Origin: Luzula sylvatica | Lineage: Eukaryota; Streptophyta; Magnoliopsida; Poales; Juncaceae | DNA length: 64,000 bases | Direction: 5' to 3' | Assembly (NCBI GenBank): GCA_946800325.1 | Contig: OX326960.1 | Coordinates: 50,029,355 to 50,093,354, forward strand | In this document: one piece after another, positions 23,039 to 35,839 of the stretch | Layout: each line of letters opens with the position of its first letter | Position numbering within the stretch: position 1 is the first letter of the stretch | Translations under genes and position numbers: made by a program | The notes under the pieces: model-generated | Database searches by the model: none | What the model was told of the DNA's origin: nothing | Seen by the model: only the letters and a program-made list of their open reading frames with translations

Positions 23039-24168
23039 AGTTATATTTTAAAAAAAATTAAATAGTAATACTTAAAATTCAATTATGTAACTATAATACA
23101 TAAAATTTTATTTTGGAAATATGCATTATTTTTGCATTGTATTTTCTTACATAATATTTTTACAAATTCAAATTATGAAAAACGTTATATACAAACTATG
23201 TTTATATGGATGTCAAAATAAAGAGAAAAATAAAATGAATATATTTGATGGATTTCTAAAATTAAATTTCTAAAAATAATACTAGTATATATTGTATGTT
23301 TTATAGTATTATAATTAAAGTGTTAGTATTTTCTATATAGAATTTTCTCTTCTATTGCATACACATTTGTTCATGTAATCTTATGTGAAATGATAAACAA
23401 TTGAATGAACCTAGTCTGATGTGAACCTAACAAATAATAATAATCCACGTCATTAATTTATGATGATATGATTTTTTATGGATGCTTAAAACAATGATGT
23501 AAAATAATGACACATAAACGACTACACAAAATATGATTTATGAAAAATCTCACAAAAATTAATAATTGAGATCAAACCAAATCACTACATCTAATAGTTC
23601 AAATTAATACTTACAAATAATTACAAATGAATATACAAAATACATGTATTAATATAATTAAATATAATATCACTGTATATGATGATATCACATCATAAAA
23701 TTTAATGATCAATAATCATGAATAATCATGATGATGTGATTTCACGAGGATAATGAAAGATGGAGATAGATAAATTGTAAAAGTGCTTACAAACCCGTAA
23801 GAAAATGATATTGACATTGAGGCCCTTCAAGACTCTAGCCCTAACATATTCTCACCTTGGTCGCATAATTATATTTTAATTTATAATTTTGTTTCCAAAA
23901 AGGGATAATTTCGGATAAATTGGACATTAATCCACAAACTTCTCGATCAAGACAAAAAATATCAAGAAAACATATTTTTTGGAATTAATTCACGAATTTT
24001 CTGTTAATTGTATTAGATTAATTACAGTTTGGTGTATCTTCCCACTTCTATTTTTTTCTTTTTTATATATTAGACAAATTATCTGCTAATATAACTAATT
24101 ACATATGAGTCATCTAATTGCTAGCTAACTAATCACGGATGAATCAACTCATTGCTAAACTAATCGCA
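23039..24168. other. AT-rich intergenic stretch
   Basis: No gene supported. TGATGATATGATTT-like motifs recur at 23460-23740. Confidence 0.5.
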
Positions 24169-24176
24169 GTACTACT

Positions 24177-24434
24177 AGAGCTGGCAAAATGTGATCCGAC
24201 CCGAAAAAACAATCCGACCGGATCGAATCCGAACCGAACCGAAAAATATTGAAAAACCAACGATCCTAAATCGAACCGAACCCGAATGACCCGCAATCCA
24301 AACAATTTGAACGACCCGCAAACCGAAACCGAATGACCCGCAATCCGAACAATTTGAACGATCCGCAAACTGGAACAATCCGAATCTGAAATGATCCGAT
24401 CCTAATTTGACTCGTTCGAGTGCCACTTCTAATT
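24177..24434. mobile_element. Short hAT-type element with GATCCGAACCGAA subterminal repeats
   Basis: It lies between GTACTACT (24169-24176) and GTACTACT (24435-24442), a perfect 8-bp duplication. The inner ends are AGAGCTGGCAAAATG and the inverse TGCCACTTCTA, a hAT-like TAGAG.TGGCA terminus; the right border carries three extra bases. The interior is repeats of GACCCGCAATCCGAAC type. The open frames across it are artefacts of this repeat. Confidence 0.75.
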
Positions 24435-24655
24435 GTACTACTCCTAACTTATGTAATCCAAATGCTCTCCATTTATGCGTCAACTATAGATCTCCATTTC
24501 ATACTTGAATATTTTTTCGATCAAGACAAAAAATATAAAGGCTTTGCTTGGTTTGGGAATACGAAGGAGATGGGAAGGAAATGGAAAAAACTCTCTCGAT
24601 GAAAACTAGAACTTACCGGATACACGGTTTTGCTTTGTCTGTGACTACCTAAAAG

Positions 24656-24824
24656 CAATGTTGTAAAAATCGGCCTAGGCGGCCGCCTAGGCTGCGCCTA
24701 GGCGCTAGGCGTTGGGAAAACGCCCACGTATAACCCTAGGCGTTCCCGTCTAGGCGGAATTCCGCCTAGGCCCGCCTAAATAGCGTCTAGGCCCGCCTAA
24801 ATAACGCCTGGGCCGCCCAGGCCA

Positions 24825-24862
<38 letters not shown>

Positions 24863-25405
24863 CCACAACTCATTTATTTTCTTATTTCTATTTTTAGTAA
24901 TTTTATGTTGTGATTTATTTGAATTTGTATTAATGTTATTTTGTAGATTTCGTGTTATAATTTGTTTGGACGTTGTTTTAAATAAATTAATATGTGGATT
25001 TCATGTTATGATTAATTGGGACGTTGTTTTAAATAAATCAATATACATTATTTCTTATTTCTATTTTTAGTAATTTTATTTTGTGATTTATTTGAATTTG
25101 TATTAATGTTATTTTGTAGATTTCGTGTTATAATTTGTTTGGACGTTGTTTTAAATAAATTAATATGTAGATTTCATGTTATGATTAATTTGGACGTTGT
25201 TTTAAATAAATCAATATATATTATTTTTAGTATAAAAAATTATAGCACAAATTATAATATATAAAATTAAAAAAATAACAAAAATAATGTAAAATTACAA
25301 ATCCGCCTAGATCCGATTAATCCCCGATTAATCCCCGATTAATCCCTCTAGGCGCTAGACGGTGTCTGTCCGCCCGACTAGCGCCTAGCGATTTCTGTAA
25401 CCTTG
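24656..25405. mobile_element. hAT-type non-autonomous element with GCCTAGGCG subterminal repeats
   Basis: The ends are CAATGTTGTAAAAATCGG and the inverse CGATTTCTGTAACCTTG. A perfect 8-bp duplication CCTAAAAG flanks it (24648-24655 and 25406-25413). The left subterminal 150 bp are GCCTAGGCG palindromes and the right end has CTAGGCGCTAG. The AT-rich centre is a 173-bp tandem duplication (about 24880-25052 and 25053-25225). Confidence 0.93.
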
Positions 25406-25602
25406 CCTAAAAGAGACGAAGATTACCAAGACCTGGTTTCGTTTTGTCCGTTTCTAGTTTTTTAAAAAAACAAAAATATTAAATCTGTCCCTCAAATTAT
25501 AAATATCACATTTATCTTACCAATGTTTATTTTCTATCAAATTTATCCATTTTAACCCAATCACTAAATTTTCATTAACTTTTTCATACTAAATATGGTT
25601 TA

Positions 25603-25748
25603 ATCTCACCACAGCACTGTAGCGTCTTGGATGGTACCAATTCTGTCCTGCACATGACCGGGATTCGAACCTGGGAGGGAACTTGAGAAAAATCAGAATA
25701 GATATACGTAATAGGTGTGGGTGCCTATGGGCTACTAAACTCTAAAAA
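25603..25748. mobile_element. SINE-like short retroposon
   Basis: A 146-bp insert lies between perfect 12-bp copies of AAATATGGTTTA (25591-25602 and 25749-25760). Its right edge is an A run (CTCTAAAAAAA), which reads as a + strand tail. However a tRNA-type B box (GGTTCGAATCC, complement of 25661-25671) and an A-box-like TAGCCCATAGG lie on the - strand, so orientation is unsettled. Length, boxes and duplication fit a tRNA-derived SINE. Confidence 0.5.
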
Positions 25749-25943
25749 AAATATGGTTTATTCTCGCTGAAGGAGAAGATGGATGCCTCCTGTACCGTAC
25801 TACTGGAGAGGAGAATGGAGAATGGCAAGCATAACAATCATAATTGGTGAATGAAGTTGGGCTTCAACAAGCCTAGTTTTGTTTAGAGTTAATGGGCTTT
25901 ATTTATTCGGAATGTGGGTTTAATTTGTATATTGTACATACTG

Positions 25944-26386
25944 TAGAAATGGCAAATCGGGTCATAGTCGGGCGAATATTTTCAGATTCGAATTTTTTTT
26001 TTCAGATCATTTTCAGGTTAACTTAACTCAGATCGGATCGGATTGTGTTCGGATTGTATTTTGATCGGGTCTTTTCGATTCCAATTGAGCATTGCTGCAT
26101 TCAGGTCTACTCTTCGGGTTCGATTTCCCCTGACTTATTTTTCAAAATACATGTATTTTATTTCACGATTCTCTATTTTCAGGTTATATTCGGTTTCGGA
26201 TTACTCGATTTCGGATCGAGCCTCAAGTATCATATACAATTATCTAATATTGGGTTCGAATTATTTAGTCTCAGGTCGGTTCGAGTCGGGTTCTTTGATT
26301 TTTGTAAATTATATCTAATCAGGTCGGGTTGGGCTTCGGGGTACTCGAATTGATTTTTCGGATTCGGGTCATGTTTGCCAGGTCTA
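25944..26386. mobile_element. hAT-like element with GATTCGGGTC subterminal repeats
   Basis: The ends TAGAAATGGCAAATCGGGTC and the inverse GGTCATGTTTGCCAGGTCTA match the terminus style of the element at 24177. The interior is built of TTCGGGT, GGATCGG and TTCAGGT words. I could not recognise an 8-bp duplication, so the ends may have decayed. Confidence 0.55.
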
Positions 26387-26860
26387 GACTACTTGGACAC
26401 AATGCAATCAATGATCGAGATTATAGTTAGTTAGTAATGGATATACTTAGTAAGCAAATGAATGAATTATCAAATATAAATACCAATTTATCTTCAACAT
26501 GTCATTTTTCAGTACACCTAACATCACCAGTAAACTCTCATTAAAATTCTTCGTAATCATCTATTAAAGAGGAGAAAAAAAAAACTGAGAACGAATTGAG
26601 TGAGAAAATGGATTCTGAGAGAGAAATAGTCAAGGTAATTTCATATTTGTGTATTAGTTTAATCTAAACCGTTCCATTAACAATGGATAGTTTTGATAGA
26701 ATTTAAACATAAAAATGATATATTTTATGTTTATATAGTTTTAAGGGATAAATTTGATGTTTGATATATTTTTTTGAAAGAACATCCGAAATTAGGGAGC
26801 TTCTGTCAGATACCTTTTCTTTATGAGACACTTTTTTTCTTTATAATATATTTATTTTTT

Positions 26861-27761
26861 GGTAAATTTTCAAATAATCACCTATTTTTTTTTAATTTGT
26901 AAAAAAAATTCCTAATTTTTGGAAAATTCCAAAATAACTTCAATTACCCCTCTATTTTTCTCTCTATTTTTTGGACCAAAATATCCCTCTATTTTTCCAT
27001 ATTGAAATTTATTAAACATAATTTTGTATTATTTTATTAATTTAAACTCATCTTAATTATTTTTTAACATATACTAATTTAAAAAAATTATATATCACAT
27101 ACATAATTTTAATCTTATTTATTATATATTTTTTCACACAAAACTGGCACTAAATAAAAAACTATATAAAAAATATTCCTGAAAATATCTTGACAAATTA
27201 AAATTATTCTAGCATTTAGTTTTAATTCTCAATAATTGTTTATAAAAATAGTTACTAAATATTATTTCTTGCCAAATTAACAATGAATGAATGGACATTA
27301 AAACTGGCATTACAATAATATTCTCGGATTAAATTTCAACAGTTAGTTTTTCAGTAACCTATTTTTTATTAATCACTATTGAGAACCAAAACTAAATGTT
27401 AAAATATAATTATTTTCGCAAGATATTTTTTGTATTTAATTATAGTTTTGTATGACGAAATATACAATAAATAAAATATTAAAATTATGTATGTGATAAA
27501 TAGTTTTTTTTAAATCAGTATATGTTAAACAAATATTTATGCAGATTTTTAAATTAATAAAATAATACAAAAAAATTAATAAATTTAAATAGGAAAAATA
27601 TAGGGGTATTTTGGTCCAAAAAATTATATCACCATGAAATATCCATATAGAAGGGTAATTGAAAATGAAACTTTGTTTAGAGGATTTTTTTTTTAGTTTC
27701 CCAAAAGTTAGGTTGTTTTTTACAAATTCAAGAAAAATTAGGGGGTTATTTGAAAATTCTC
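26861..27761. mobile_element. Mutator-like MITE with long terminal inverted repeats
   Basis: Its terminal repeats begin GGTAAATTTTCAAATAATCACC and end GGGGGTTATTTGAAAATTCTC. They extend about 150 bp inward with matching blocks (GGACCAAAATATCCCTCT and ATAGGGGTATTTTGGTCC). Flanks TTATTTTTT (26852-26860) and TTATTTTTA (27762-27770) match at 8 of 9. The centre is AT-rich without a gene. Confidence 0.85.
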
Positions 27762-27770
27762 TTATTTTTA

Positions 27771-29811
27771 AGGATATTTTGAATAATTATCAATTAGTGA
27801 ATATTTAAGATAGATTTCAAGTGTATTTGTCAATTAATGTTTGACTAAATGGAAGTCTTTGTTGTTCATTTTTTTTAAAAAAATCGTAAAAGACAAATTT
27901 TGTCATAGACACTTTGTTTTCCTATAAATTTTGCAATATAGCCCATGGTAATTTTAAGTGGTTTCCTGTTTCAGAGGCCACTTCGGTTTATGGTCATTCG
28001 GAGATTGCGCAAGATCCGGCATCTGACAATAATGACCGTCAAAATACTATGCATGTATCTCTTAATTATGACTACATGTCTCATATTTTTGCAAACCGAA
28101 TGCGAACGAGATGTCCGAGATAATGAACGACATATTGACGAAATCATGGAGTCGTCATCTCAATGTTAGGCATATATGGATAGAAATGTCAAGAAAAGGA
28201 TTTTTTTTTATGACATATAGCATTGGGAAATATCCAATTTGTAAGAAGAACTAGAATTTTGGCTAATTTGCAAAACTAACGTTTTTGTCAGGAGGTCAAA
28301 AAGAATTTAAGCATCAATTTAAACTGTCAACATGAATCTAAATGTAATTAGTGGTTGCAGGAATGGAAAATCCTACATGACCTAAAAATTCTAAAAAATA
28401 TAGTTCGGAGGATATCGTAATGAATGGGTTTTTAGATCTCTTCGTATGTGGTTCAACAATTTGGTCATGTCCTTAAACCAACATAAAATTATGTACAAAT
28501 TTATGGTAATTTTTGTTCAAATAAAAAAAAAATCACTACGAAAGTAACGAAACTGATAAAAGAGTAAAAGTAAAATAACATTTTTTTGACTAGATGATAT
28601 TGAAAATAATACCATTAAAATTATTTTGTTTATTTATTTTTTACTTTTACTTTGACGAGGAAATAGTTATTTGATAATTTGAGTAACACATATATAGATC
28701 GGTCCGGATTCAATTTTTAAAACAAATATTGTATAGACATCTGAAATGATTTAATCTATTTCTTCGTAGGGGTGTATATAGACCGGGTTAGATTTTTTTT
28801 GTAGAAACTACAACCCACCCAATTAGAACGGATTTTAGTTTTTCCAATCCATTAACCCAACTCATGATATTTATATATATTTTGAAACTCATCTTGCGTC
28901 GGGATTGACGGTTTAGACGGGTTAGCCTTTTTTTTTGCTAAGTACATACTATAGTGATACATGTTCATGTTAACAAAAAAAAATGCAACAAGCAGTATAT
29001 TTTGAATTAAATCATCAAAATATTTTTAACAAAAATACAAATCACAAATAAACATGTATAATCAGCAGCTCTTTTTATTTATGTTTTCCATCTGATAATA
29101 ATATAAAACACAAATTATATACAAAAATTTCAAAATTCAAACAAATTAATTATTTCCAGGCAACACTGATATAGTAAAATTATAAAGAAATCGAACCTTA
29201 CTATTAAATAACACAAAATATAACAAAAATAGAAACCTGTTTCTTAAACAAGAAAAAAAATAATAAAAGACGAATACTCATTTTTTGTCAGAAAACATGT
29301 CATATATGTGTTTAACTTTTAAGTTATGAAAGTTTGTATGTTAATTTAAGAAAGTTTAATTACTCGACATACATAATTTTTAGGTAAGGTAAAAAAAAAT
29401 AAGATATCATATAATATTTGAATGAAATAATAAAAAACTATAGCAATATAATTTAAGAAAAATAGCATATCAAATAATTTATAATAAAAATAAAATTATT
29501 AATTGAAAATTTGAAATTATACGGACCGAGTTGGATTAATATTGATTTTTATATTAATCTCGTGACCCAATCCATGATTGGAGAATTTTGTGCACAATTC
29601 TAGTAAGTTTTATCAAGCCACGTCAATTCCTAAAATTCAAGGTCATATATGTAAAAGCACACATCTCTTGATCTTGGAAGTAGCAAGTTCTAGCAAACAC
29701 TTACGAAGACAGTCTCTCTGCAACGTGCAAACTAAGCTGTACTCTCTCTCGCGCGCGCGATCTGACGTCTCGCCTCTCCTCTCCTCTTTACCCTCCGGAC
29801 ACCCAAGTCCA
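27771..29811. other. Intergenic region and COG1 promoter side
   Basis: No gene is seen. At 28767 a TAGGGGTGTATATAGACCGGG segment resembles a hAT terminus but no partner end was found. The last 80 bp before 29812 are CT-rich and GC-richer, suiting a 5'UTR. Confidence 0.45.
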
Positions 29812-32800
29812 ATGACCTCCGCCGGTGCAGTCCCCTCCGGCGACGCCGAATCTCTATTCCGTACCAAAAAGATCCCCGAGATCCGCTCCATTAAGAATGC
29901 AACCGTTCACGAAATCGACCAGAAAACCGATGAGCTCCGCCTCCTCGTCGGCCGGAGCTACCGAGATTTGATCGACTCGGCTGATTCAATCCTCCTCATC
30001 CATTCCTCCAGTCAATCCATCGCATCCACGCTCGCTTCCATTTCTTCCTCCCTCCAGTCTCTCTCCAGTCCGCCCAAATCTCACCATACTCTTCCCAAAA
30101 ACCCTAATCGATCTCGGCTTTATTCCATCGCCGCTCGTGTCAAGTATGTGGTGGATACACCAGAGCACATCTGGGGTTGTTTGGATGATTCGGAGTCATC
30201 CATGCTTCTGGAAGCTTCTGGCAGGTACCTTCGAGCTAGACAAGTGCATTCTCTGTTGCAAAGGTCTCCAGATCTCGATAAATTCCCGCTATTGAAGCAT
30301 CAATGGCAGATTGTGAGGAGCTTCCGACCTCAGATCTCGCAAAGAAGCCGCGGCAGACTTTCAGATCAGAACCTGAATCTCGCATCTTATGCTGATGCTC
30401 TTGCTGCCATTGCAGTGATAGACGATCTGAATCCTAAGAAGGTTCTTTCTCTGTTTCTAGACTCGAGAAAAGGATGGATCTCGCAAAAGATCTCACACAT
30501 TTCATCAGATCCGGATCTGAATTGTTCAACAGTGCTTTGTGATGTGGCGAGAGTGATCAGAGTTAGCTTAGGCCAAGCAGGTCAGATGTTTCAAACAGCT
30601 TTAAACGAAACTCCTCTGTTTTACAAAACAGTTCTTGGTTCTCCTCCTGGTACGCAATATTTTGGTGGCATACCAAACCCTGAAGAAGAAGTTCGGCTTT
30701 GGAAAGAACACATGGAAGGTTTAGAATCAACAATGGGGTTACTCGAACCCGAATTGGTCGCGAGTTCTTGTTCTTCATGGTTAAAAGAATGCTGTGAGCA
30801 GATTTTTGGTGAAGGTGTGGAGCTTATTAATGGGATTTCAAATGGTGAAGGATTGGGTAAAAGTGAGAGGCTTTTAAAAGGGGTTTTAGATGGGCGAGAG
30901 GATTTGGAGGAGAGTTTAGGGAATTGGTTAAGGAGTGTGTTTGGTACCGATAATGAATCTCCATGGGATTTAATTCGAGGTTCAATTTTGAAAGAAGAAA
31001 AGGATATTTTGGAGGAAAGATTAGAGAAAGCACTAGTTAAGAGAATGAAAGAGATCGTACATTTAGAATTCGAAAATTTGAGCAAATGCATCAATGTGAG
31101 CGATTTGATCGAGGGAATCGGTATGAAAGATGGTCAAATCAGCGATCAATTCAAGGCTTATTTAAACAAGGGGTTTGTAGATGGTGGTGTCTGGTTTTCA
31201 GAAATAAAGCAAAATAGAGGTGGTATTTTGGCAAACTTGAATTTAAAAATGATTTCAGACGAAAGCGATTTCAAAAGCTGTTTAAATTTATATTTCGGCC
31301 CAGAAGTTACCAAAGTAAAAGACGAAATCGACAACAAATGCAAGAGTATATTAGAGGATGTATTGAGCTTTATCGAATCAAACAATTCAAGCTCGAGACT
31401 CAAAGAATTAGTTCCTTTCCTTCAAGAGAAATGCTACATCACCATATCCGCGATTTTGAAAAACCTCGAGGTTGAACTCGTAAAACTCTCGTCTTTATTA
31501 GACAACCACGAAGAGGGAGATTCGAATGCAATAGAACCATCATTAATTGTCGAAAGATCACTTTTCATTGGTCGAATTTTATTCGCTTTGAGATTCCATT
31601 CGAGTAATATACCACTCATACTCGGTTCTCCAAGACAATGGATTCGAGATAATAATAACAACATTTCTTCCTCTCCATATCCTCATAGAAGATACTCATT
31701 CGAGAGCCCTCAAACCCCTAATAGGGGTTTGGGCGAAAACCCTAATTTTAGAAGACAAACCCTAGCTGCAGCCGCGGCTTTATTCGGGTCGGATTATAGA
31801 TCAAATCCAAGACTTGACGAACTTAATAAAATCTTGCAATTACTTAATATTAAAGCTCATAGTGTTTGGATTAATTGGGTTTCTAAGGAATTATCTGTTA
31901 TTTTCTCTCATGATCTCGATAAAGACGATACCTTGTCTTCTTCTACTCCTCTAAGGGTACATATTTTAAAAAAAGGAATTTATTTTATTTTTTGGTTTAT
32001 TTTTAATAAATTTTTTTGTGAAATTTGATTTTTTGTAGGGTTGGGATGTGACGATGATAAAGCAAGAATCAAGTGATGGTCCATTAGAATTGCAAATTGC
32101 GCTTCCTTCAATGCCTTCTCTTTATGTAATTTCGTTTCTTTATCAAGCTTGCTTAGAAATACACCGAATTGGAGGCCATATTCTTGACCGAATTATATTG
32201 CAAAACTTTGCTTTTGAGCTCCTTAACAAGGTAATTATATTATATTACATGTCAACCAATCTTTAACCATAATAATGCATGTCTTAACTATCTTAAAACA
32301 ATGAATAAAATAGGTGGTTAAGATATACGAGAAATTCTTCGAGAAAACCGAAGCGGGTAAATCTAGGGTTTCAGAAAAGGGTCTCTTGCAAATATTACTA
32401 GACTTGCGTTTCATTAGAGATGTATTATCAGGAAGCAAAAACCCTTCGACGAATAATTCTGAAGGCAACTCAATACCAGATCAATTATCTCAAAACACAG
32501 TCACAATGTCTGCGTCTAGGAGAAGGCGATCACTTCTCCAGTCCGACTCATCTCCAGTGATTCTTCCAGTCATTAACTTGATCAGCAATTTTTCCGCCAG
32601 ACTCGACCCCATTGATTGGGCCACGTAAGCCCTATATTTAATAATTTTGAATATTTATGTTAATAAATAATAACTCGGAAATTTATTTATGGAAACAGGT
32701 ACGAACCGTACCTATGGGAGAATGAGAAACAATCGTACATGTCCTATGTAGTTTTATTTGGATTTTTGGTGCAATTAAATCGGCTATACACAGATACAGT

Positions 32801-33356
32801 TCAAAAATCTCCAACTAGTTCAAATACTGATCTGAATATAATGAGATGCTCTCAGGTTCCAAGATTCAAATACCTCCCCATCAGGTACATCATATTTAAT
32901 TTTTATGATTTAACAAATTTAAAAAGATAAAATAATTATTTTCTTAATTTATTTTTTGTGATTTTTCAGTGCGCCAGAATTGTCATCGAGATCTGCACAT
33001 AAATCTCCTGCACAGGTGGCATCTGAAGACGCATCTTCTAGAAGCCCGTACAGATCGTTTTCTTCTGGGGACAGATCACCCAAGAACGATTTCGACGATA
33101 CTGCCAGTTTCGGACTCATGTCTTTCATGAACCAGGTAAAATCAAATAATCACATGCACAAAATTCGCTCTGAAAGTAGTTTAACACGTGTGAGCATTTG
33201 AATTAACAGGTGGGGAGTAAATTCGGGGAAAGTACGTCGAGGTTGGGATCGATGCTTTCTGACGGCCAGGTCAGCAGGTTGAAGGACAGGTCCTTGTCTT
33301 CTTTTGGAGATATTTTACCTGCGTCTGGACTTTTCTCCTCTCTTACATCTGGTTGA
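29812..33356 (+). CDS. COG1: COG1, conserved oligomeric Golgi complex subunit 1
   Basis: A subunit of the COG tethering complex, which guides retrograde vesicles within the Golgi; it acts peripherally on Golgi membranes. Exons: 29812-31956, 32039-32230, 32314-32624, 32699-32884, 32970-33135 and 33210-33356, giving 1048 aa, close to the length I would expect of plant COG1. The N-terminal Vps51/COG1 helical domain (about residues 10-95) carries [13 protein letters not shown] and the [14 protein letters not shown] signature. The middle and C-terminal parts are helical with no catalytic motif, as in the family. I chose the ATG at 29812; an in-frame ATG at 29578 would add 78 residues, but that stretch is upstream-like and the GC-rich, family-like sequence begins near 29812. 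All six exons have GT/AG borders. The next gene follows in the same direction 860 bp downstream. Confidence 0.9.
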
Positions 33357-34216
33357 TCCGAGTATTGTTCTGCTGGCTTTTGCTGATGTGGCGGACCAGG
33401 CTTATTTTGCATCGTATGTTTTACAGTTAAAATATATATATTGGATTTATTTGTTTTTGGGTATGTTAGATGGAATTGAGTTGGGGCTTCAGTTGTAAAG
33501 AGCAAGGGAGACGAGAGAGATTTTAGTTGGGATTCTCTTTTATTATAGTTTCTTTTCTTTTTTCTTCCTTTTTTGTTTAGTTTTTTACTTATTACTTTGT
33601 ATTGACAAGTATAAAAGGATATAATTTAAGCCTTTCGAGTTGCTTCTATTTTTATAGATAATAGATCGATATTATTCGATTCTATTTACTTTTCTTGTTA
33701 TTTATTTATGTTAGGAAGTACTCTTATATTGTTATTACTTTTCAATTATTCATTACAAGATATTCAAATATTCATCTAAAATGCAAAGTTAAATCACAAA
33801 AAATCATGTTATTTTATAATATTGTACTTGAGATAAATATTTGAATATCAATATAAAAATGTTTTCCAAAAAGAATTGTGGTATTTTTTTTGTTTTGTTC
33901 GATTTCTATTTCAATTTAAGTTATTATCATTTAAACCGAAATAATAACTTAATTAATAATCAAGAATGTAGATTTAATTTATCACAAGTACAAGTATTTT
34001 GATCCGGAAATACATTGGATAATTTTCACTAGAAGGTTCTACGGAGAAAAAACAGAACCTCCGATTTATATATGCTGTTCCTTCCTTATCCAATCCTATT
34101 TCCCCGCCCAAATCAAACCAAACACCTGCCCCAATCCCAATTCGATCTCTACCTACTTCTTTATCAACCATTCACCAAACCCTCGTTGTCGCGGCTCGTA
34201 CACATTCTCACCTACT
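33357..34216. other. COG1 3' flank and promoter of the next gene
   Basis: The T-rich stretch after the COG1 stop probably holds its 3'UTR. From about 34070 a pyrimidine-rich leader precedes the ATG at 34217. No other feature seen. Confidence 0.5.
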
Positions 34217-34909
34217 ATGCCTCTGGCCGCCGCCGTCGTCTCCTCCGCATCCCCATCCGCCTCTTCTAAGCGCGTTCTTCTCGCCGACGATGTACCTTGG
34301 AGAGCGACTTCGGTAAACAAGAAACCGGTGCCTCGTGTCCATCACAGCCCAGTGCTACGTGTTCCTCAAAACCCTAGCTCCGCCTATGCCTTTCAAGTCA
34401 TGAAGGTATGATTAATTGATTGGGTTTAAAGTTACTTTGATGAATCGTTCTTATAATGACGTTTCTGTTGTTCAGCACCCAAATCCAGTAAGAGAAGGAT
34501 TCGCCATGGAGGCGAGTATAGAAGCTGCAGGCCCTGAATGTATTGTTCCGGGCCAGATTGCTCCGGTGAAGCTTCTCGGTTTGAAGGTGCGAATTGTCGA
34601 TTTGTAATTTTACATTATCAATATTATTTGATTATATCTATCTTAAAAGAAAATATATGCCTGATTATATGCAGGTATGGCCTATTGATATGAACTTGAA
34701 ATTCATGGAACCAGTTGGTAGACAAATGAGTTCAATTGGAAAGGTAATTCTACAAATTACTCCACCAATTTTCTGATTTTAAGGCATCTAAACCTTGTTT
34801 TAATATCCATTTTTATTTTTTATGTTTTCTTTTGTAGTTTATGGATTCGGCATTTAATGCTACGAATGCTTCTACTAGTCATGATAGGAAGACACTAAGT
34901 AATGAATAA
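34217..34909 (+). CDS. Small conserved-looking plant protein of unknown function, 146 aa
   Basis: Four exons (34217-34405, 34476-34586, 34675-34743 and 34838-34909), all phase 0, give 146 residues. The N-terminus is Ala/Ser-rich (MPLAAAVVSSASPSASSK). A central Pro/His segment (VPRVHHSPVLRVPQNP) is followed by HPNPVREGFAMEASIEAAGPECIVPGQ, then a compact WPIDMNLKFMEPVGRQMSSIGKFMDSAFN tail. No membrane segment, signal peptide or catalytic motif is obvious. The phase-0 introns, codon-like composition and intact splice sites argue for a real gene. I do not recognise a named domain and assign no function. An N-terminal targeting role for the Ala/Ser-rich stretch is possible but unproven. Confidence 0.75.
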
Positions 34910-35372
34910 TTTCTAAATATACTCGGTTCATAGTTTCATAACTAAAAAAATAAGTAACAATGCTCGGTTGAGTTCTCTTTGTTGCTAGAGTTGAGATGTA
35001 GAAGGTGAAAGCAAGTCATGTAAAATATGGCGGTTTCGTTAATATAATGGAATATAAAGTTTGTATATATTATCGGATCTCGAACCGACTTGTATGGTTC
35101 GGTGTTACCATAGAAAAAGAAAATTGGTGTGCGGTATTAACTCAACCTTCTCCATTGTTTTACTAATTAGGAGTGATATTTCATTGAAAAAATTTAACAT
35201 TTCGATGTGTTATTAGGGACAAATTTGTGATCTTGAGATCGAGTCGTGATTCTCAGGGTTGCGGTTTTTTATGGGCCAAAAAGTAGTATAGTAAATAAGT
35301 AAAAAAGGTTGGAAAATAATTTATATTAATGCTTATAAATCATATATATTAAGTGTAGGCGAAAATGCTGAA
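34910..35372. other. 3' flank of the 146-aa gene
   Basis: Likely 3'UTR, then AT-rich sequence. Nothing else seen. Confidence 0.5.
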
Positions 35373-35808
35373 GGGCTTGTTTCGATGATTAGGTAACCTA
35401 GAACATAGAAGTTTTCCAAATTTTTACTTGTGCATGTTGGGATACTATTTAAGAATTGATTTGAGTAATTTTAAGTTAACAATCTCTAGGATTTGTTTGG
35501 ATGATTAGATACTCTAGAACGATAGTAGAACTTTCTTAGAACTGTTGAAAACAATTTTTATTATATTATAATTTTATATTGTATTGTAGTACGATATATT
35601 ATGTTATTCTTTATTATACACTAATATATTATATTATAATATATAAAATAATATAAGTAAATTTCTTAAAAGATCTTGTCTTAATTCTTTTTTAAAATTG
35701 CATCTTTTATATTATACAATATATATAAGAAGATTTCACGTTTCACAATTCTAATTTCTAGGAATTAAACACTCTATACTAGAAAAACTAGTGCATCCAA
35801 ACAAGCCC
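35373..35808. mobile_element. Tourist-like (PIF/Harbinger) MITE candidate
   Basis: The ends GGGCTTGTTTCGATGATTAG and the inverse TGCATCCAAACAAGCCC fit the GGGC.TGTTTGG Tourist terminus. Flanking trinucleotides are GAA and TAA, so the expected TWA duplication is not clean. A second terminus-like GGATTTGTTTGGATGATTAG sits inside at 35489. Confidence 0.6.
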
Positions 35809-35839
35809 TAAATGTTAGTTTTGCTAGGTTTAAAAATGA

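Noticed and set aside
24144..24483. Open frames on the - strand
   Set aside because: They lie across the hAT subterminal repeats and reflect repeat composition.
25655..25740. tRNA gene suggested by GGTTCGAATCC
   Set aside because: No acceptor stem or anticodon arm can be folded; the context is a short retroposon.
26043..26353. Two overlapping 91-102 codon frames
   Set aside because: Created by TTCGGGT-type repeats of a hAT-like element.
28767..29575. A second TAGGGGTG-type hAT element before COG1
   Set aside because: Only one candidate end is seen; no matching inverted end or 8-bp duplication.
29578..29811. Upstream in-frame ATG extending COG1 by 78 residues
   Set aside because: The added sequence is AT-rich at its start and unlike COG1; the GC-rich leader and family-like start fit 29812.
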